A stretch of 64,000 nt of DNA from JACXVD01 sp020446665 (GTDB taxonomy: Bacteria > Pseudomonadota > Alphaproteobacteria > Sphingomonadales > Sphingomonadaceae): NCBI GenBank assembly GCA_041396905.1, contig JAWKXQ010000011.1, positions 1-64,000 of the forward strand, read 5' to 3'. The notes beneath the pieces are model-generated. The model made no database searches. It saw nothing but the letters and a program-made list of their open reading frames with translations, and was not told the DNA's origin. This document shows, piece after piece, positions 62,106-64,000 of the stretch. Made by a program: the position numbers and the translations under genes. Position 1 is the first letter of the stretch. Each line of letters starts with the position of its first letter.

Positions 62106-62733
62106 TACGGGCCTCAACGATCAGGCGCTGCGCCTGTTCCGCCAGCACCTTGAACCGGTCGCAATCAGGCATGACAGAGCGATAGAACGCCGCGATCTTG
62201 GCCAGATCTTCGCCCAGATTGCCGCTTGGCATGATCGCCGGTCCCAATCCGCCCAGCATGGTTTCATGATTGACCCAGGCCGGGACCACCGGCACACCGG
62301 CACCCAGCGCGATATGATAGAAGCCGCTGCGCCATTCGCCATTGCTGGAGCGTGATCCTTCTGGCGCGACGACCAGTGCCATTTCCTCTTTCCCGGCAAA
62401 GGCGGCAATCGCGGCTTCAACATAATTGCCGCGCTTTGCCCGGTCGACCGGCAGCCCGCCCATGTCGAACATGAACCGCCTCAGCGGCCAGCGGAACAGG
62501 CTGATCTTGCCCATGAAACTGGGGCGAATACGCAATTTGTGGGTCGCGCCGATGAAGAAGATGAAATCCCAGTTGGTGGTATGGGGCGCGCCGCAAATCA
62601 CGAATTTGGGCACGTCCGGGCGGGCAAGGTCGATCTTCCAGCCCTTCCATTGATACAGGCCCACAAGCACCCGCCGCGCAAGGCGCGAGAGCAGGGTGCG
62701 TTTGCGTTTGCCGGGTGCAGCAGTCTCTCCCAT
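62098..62733 (-). CDS. Lysophospholipid acyltransferase, PlsC-like
   Basis: 211 residues. The acyl-transfer motif HTTNWD (His51-x4-Asp56) follows VICGAP; the second motif region appears as DRAKRGNYVEAAIAAF and VVAPEGSRSSNGEWRSGFYHIALGAGVPVVPAWV supplies the E-G-x-R block. It acylates lysophospholipid or a related glycolipid in the inner membrane. Its end overlaps the DUF1295 gene, suggesting joint lipid modification. Confidence 0.88.
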   Translation of the reverse strand: MGETAAPGKRKRTLLSRLARRVLVGLYQWKGWKIDLARPDVPKFVICGAPHTTNWDFIFFIGATHKLRIRPSFMGKISLFRWPLRRFMFDMGGLPVDRAKRGNYVEAAIAAFAGKEEMALVVAPEGSRSSNGEWRSGFYHIALGAGVPVVPAWVNHETMLGGLGPAIMPSGNLGEDLAKIAAFYRSVMPDCDRFKVLAEQAQRLIVEARND

Positions 62734-62754
62734 GGCGATCAGCCCTAGCAGGCT

Positions 62755-63822
62755 CTAACCCTCACGCGCAAAGCCGACCCCGTCGGGCCAGTCGGATGCG
62801 GCAAGGCCCATCACCTTGAACAGCTGGCCCATCTGGTCATCCGCGATCAGCCGGTCACGCTGGGCTTGCAGATCCTGCATATATTGCGGTGCCCGTCGGG
62901 CGAGCGCTTCCGTGCGCATTTCGATGCCAAGGGCGCGCAGCCAGTCACCCTGCGGCATAGTGCCCAGCCATTTGATTTCGCGCGACTGAGCAATCCGGGC
63001 GAGCGTTTCGAAATCGACCAGCGCGGTCAGATCGGCTGTACCGGGTTCGCTGAACGGGTTGACCTTCTGATGGGCACGGACGGCTTGCAGAGTGGAGCCC
63101 TCGCGCAGTTCGGCATGGCCATAATCAATGATCAGCGCAGCCCCGCCCTGCGCTTCCAGCCGACCGGTAATTTCATAGATGATCGCTGCGGCACCGGGGC
63201 AGGTTTCCAGGATCGTGCCCTGATTGGCATCGCGCCAGGCAACCGGCACCGCTGCATCCATCGCTTGCCCACCTGAGACAGGGATGAAGCGATCCCGTTC
63301 GTCCAGCCCCACCATCCGCTCGCGCCAGCCCTCTGCCGTGCGGACCAGTTGCCGCACCGGCAGGGCGTCGAGAAATTCATTCGCGACCAGCAGCAACGGG
63401 ATATCATGCGGTACGGTGGAAAGGTCATGGTGCCAGCGCGCTTCTGGCACGGATCGCATCTGCAATTCGCGCAAGGCCGGCGAGGCTTCGACGAAATGGA
63501 CCTCAGGCTCCAGCCCGTATTTCTTCGCGCTGCGCAGCGCATCCTTGGCCAACGTGCCGCGTCCCGGCCCCAGTTCGACATAGGCCACATCTTCGCTGCG
63601 CCCGGCCTTGATCCACATATCGGCCAGCCACAGCCCGATCAGTTCGCCAAACATCTGGCTGATTTCCGGCGCAGTCACGAAATCGCCCTGCGTCCCCAGC
63701 GGGTCACGCGCAGCATAATAGCGGGCGTTGCTTTCCCCCATATATTGCGTGAAGGAAATCGGCCCCGTATTGCGGATCAGGCGACGGAATATATCGCCCA
63801 GACTGGTCTGATCTTCGTTCAT
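62755..63822 (-). CDS. Class I SAM-dependent methyltransferase, MidA/NDUFAF7 family
   Basis: 355 residues from ATG 63822, whose bases overlap the lgt stop (ATGA). GPISFTQYMGESNARYYAARDPLGTQGDFVTAPEISQMFGELIGLW is the family's N-terminal signature, and VAYVELGPGRGTLAKDALR the SAM loop. In mitochondria the homologue methylates an arginine in complex I; bacterial copies are assumed to do likewise. Placed right behind lgt as in many Alphaproteobacteria. Confidence 0.92.
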   Translation of the reverse strand: MNEDQTSLGDIFRRLIRNTGPISFTQYMGESNARYYAARDPLGTQGDFVTAPEISQMFGELIGLWLADMWIKAGRSEDVAYVELGPGRGTLAKDALRSAKKYGLEPEVHFVEASPALRELQMRSVPEARWHHDLSTVPHDIPLLLVANEFLDALPVRQLVRTAEGWRERMVGLDERDRFIPVSGGQAMDAAVPVAWRDANQGTILETCPGAAAIIYEITGRLEAQGGAALIIDYGHAELREGSTLQAVRAHQKVNPFSEPGTADLTALVDFETLARIAQSREIKWLGTMPQGDWLRALGIEMRTEALARRAPQYMQDLQAQRDRLIADDQMGQLFKVMGLAASDWPDGVGFAREG

Positions 63823-64000
63823 GCCCCTGCAGGCTTGGCCGCCCCCGTTGCCAGTTCTGGTTTCATCAATGCCCTGACTGTCACCCCGATCCCGATAAGA
63901 ATCAAGGGGATAGTGAGCCATTGCCCCATGGAAAGGCCCGTATTGGCGGCAAATTCGGCCAATTGTTCATCCGGCTCGCGGAAAAACTCGACGATGAAGC
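63819..64000 (-). CDS. lgt: Prolipoprotein diacylglyceryl transferase, partial (C-terminus)
   Basis: Only the last 59 residues are inside the window. FIVEFFREPDEQ and GLSMGQWLTIPLILIGIG are the conserved C-terminal text of Lgt, which attaches diacylglycerol to the lipobox cysteine of prolipoproteins. The window holds many lipoproteins that would be its substrates. The rest of the gene lies beyond the right edge on the minus strand. Confidence 0.92.
   Translation of the reverse strand, partial: FIVEFFREPDEQLAEFAANTGLSMGQWLTIPLILIGIGVTVRALMKPELATGAAKPAGA

Noticed and set aside
1..64000. Prophage, insertion sequence, CRISPR or integrative element
   Set aside because: No integrase, transposase, terminal repeats, tRNA target or regular spacer arrays were found; only the two-gene spike-like pair hints at particles.

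Overview
The window reads as a chromosomal segment of a high-GC alphaproteobacterium. Sphingomonadales, probably an Erythrobacteraceae-like marine lineage, is the best fit. This is inferred from the gene set and gene order (a large NAD-type glutamate dehydrogenase, a CYP153-like P450, QueG, DUF3576-LeuS-LptE-HolA, a PhaB-type reductase, many GTG/TTG starts, short tightly packed operons), not from a marker-gene comparison. I found no rRNA, tRNA, insertion sequence, integrase or CRISPR array.

Layout. 1-3.6 kb: end of a FAD-dependent oxidoreductase, a GtrA-like flippase and a large GT-C-like membrane protein (lipid-linked sugar chemistry). 3.6-11.3 kb: MsrB, a CYP153-type P450, a NatAB-like ABC exporter, QueG, then a CaiB-type CoA-transferase overlapping a ferredoxin reductase. 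11.4-16.2 kb: the giant NAD-glutamate dehydrogenase. 16.3-19.9 kb: a seven-gene minus-strand run (two small membrane proteins, an Xre-type regulator, a previously unmarked 39-residue lipoprotein, an alpha/beta hydrolase, a TPR protein, a luciferase-like flavoprotein) fed from a striking 52-bp dyad. 20-26.5 kb: PhoD, ThrS, a spermidine-synthase-like protein and a tandem-duplicated membrane protein that appears to carry two compensating frameshifts. 26.4-33.2 kb: agmatine deiminase, an M28 lipoprotein peptidase, GlnE, Bcp and a DUF455 ferritin-like protein. 33.3-40.1 kb: M23 peptidase, GalU, MurA, RHH and PilZ proteins, an HTH/DUF4019 pair separated by one in-frame stop, PhaB and a secreted beta-rich protein. 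40.4-45 kb: DUF3576, LeuS, LptE, HolA.

45.1-54.7 kb is an exopolysaccharide locus: initiating sugar transferase, WcaI-like and GT4 glycosyltransferases, a polymerase/ligase-like membrane protein and two GT2 enzymes. Inside it sit two overlapping genes with their own promoter-like region. One is a small protein resembling the spike-base family known from gene transfer agents. The other is an SGNH hydrolase with a phage-appendage-like insertion. This is the most intriguing module in the window: a possible capsule-binding virion or GTA head-spike cassette embedded in the capsule locus.

54.8-64 kb: FtsH, a three-gene DUF3604-parvulin-HupE/UreJ cassette whose joint function is not known to me, then DsbA-like, DUF1295, acyltransferase, MidA-type methyltransferase and the end of Lgt. 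The cell-envelope theme (MurA, M23, LptE, Lgt, EPS, GalU supplying UDP-glucose) runs through the whole segment.
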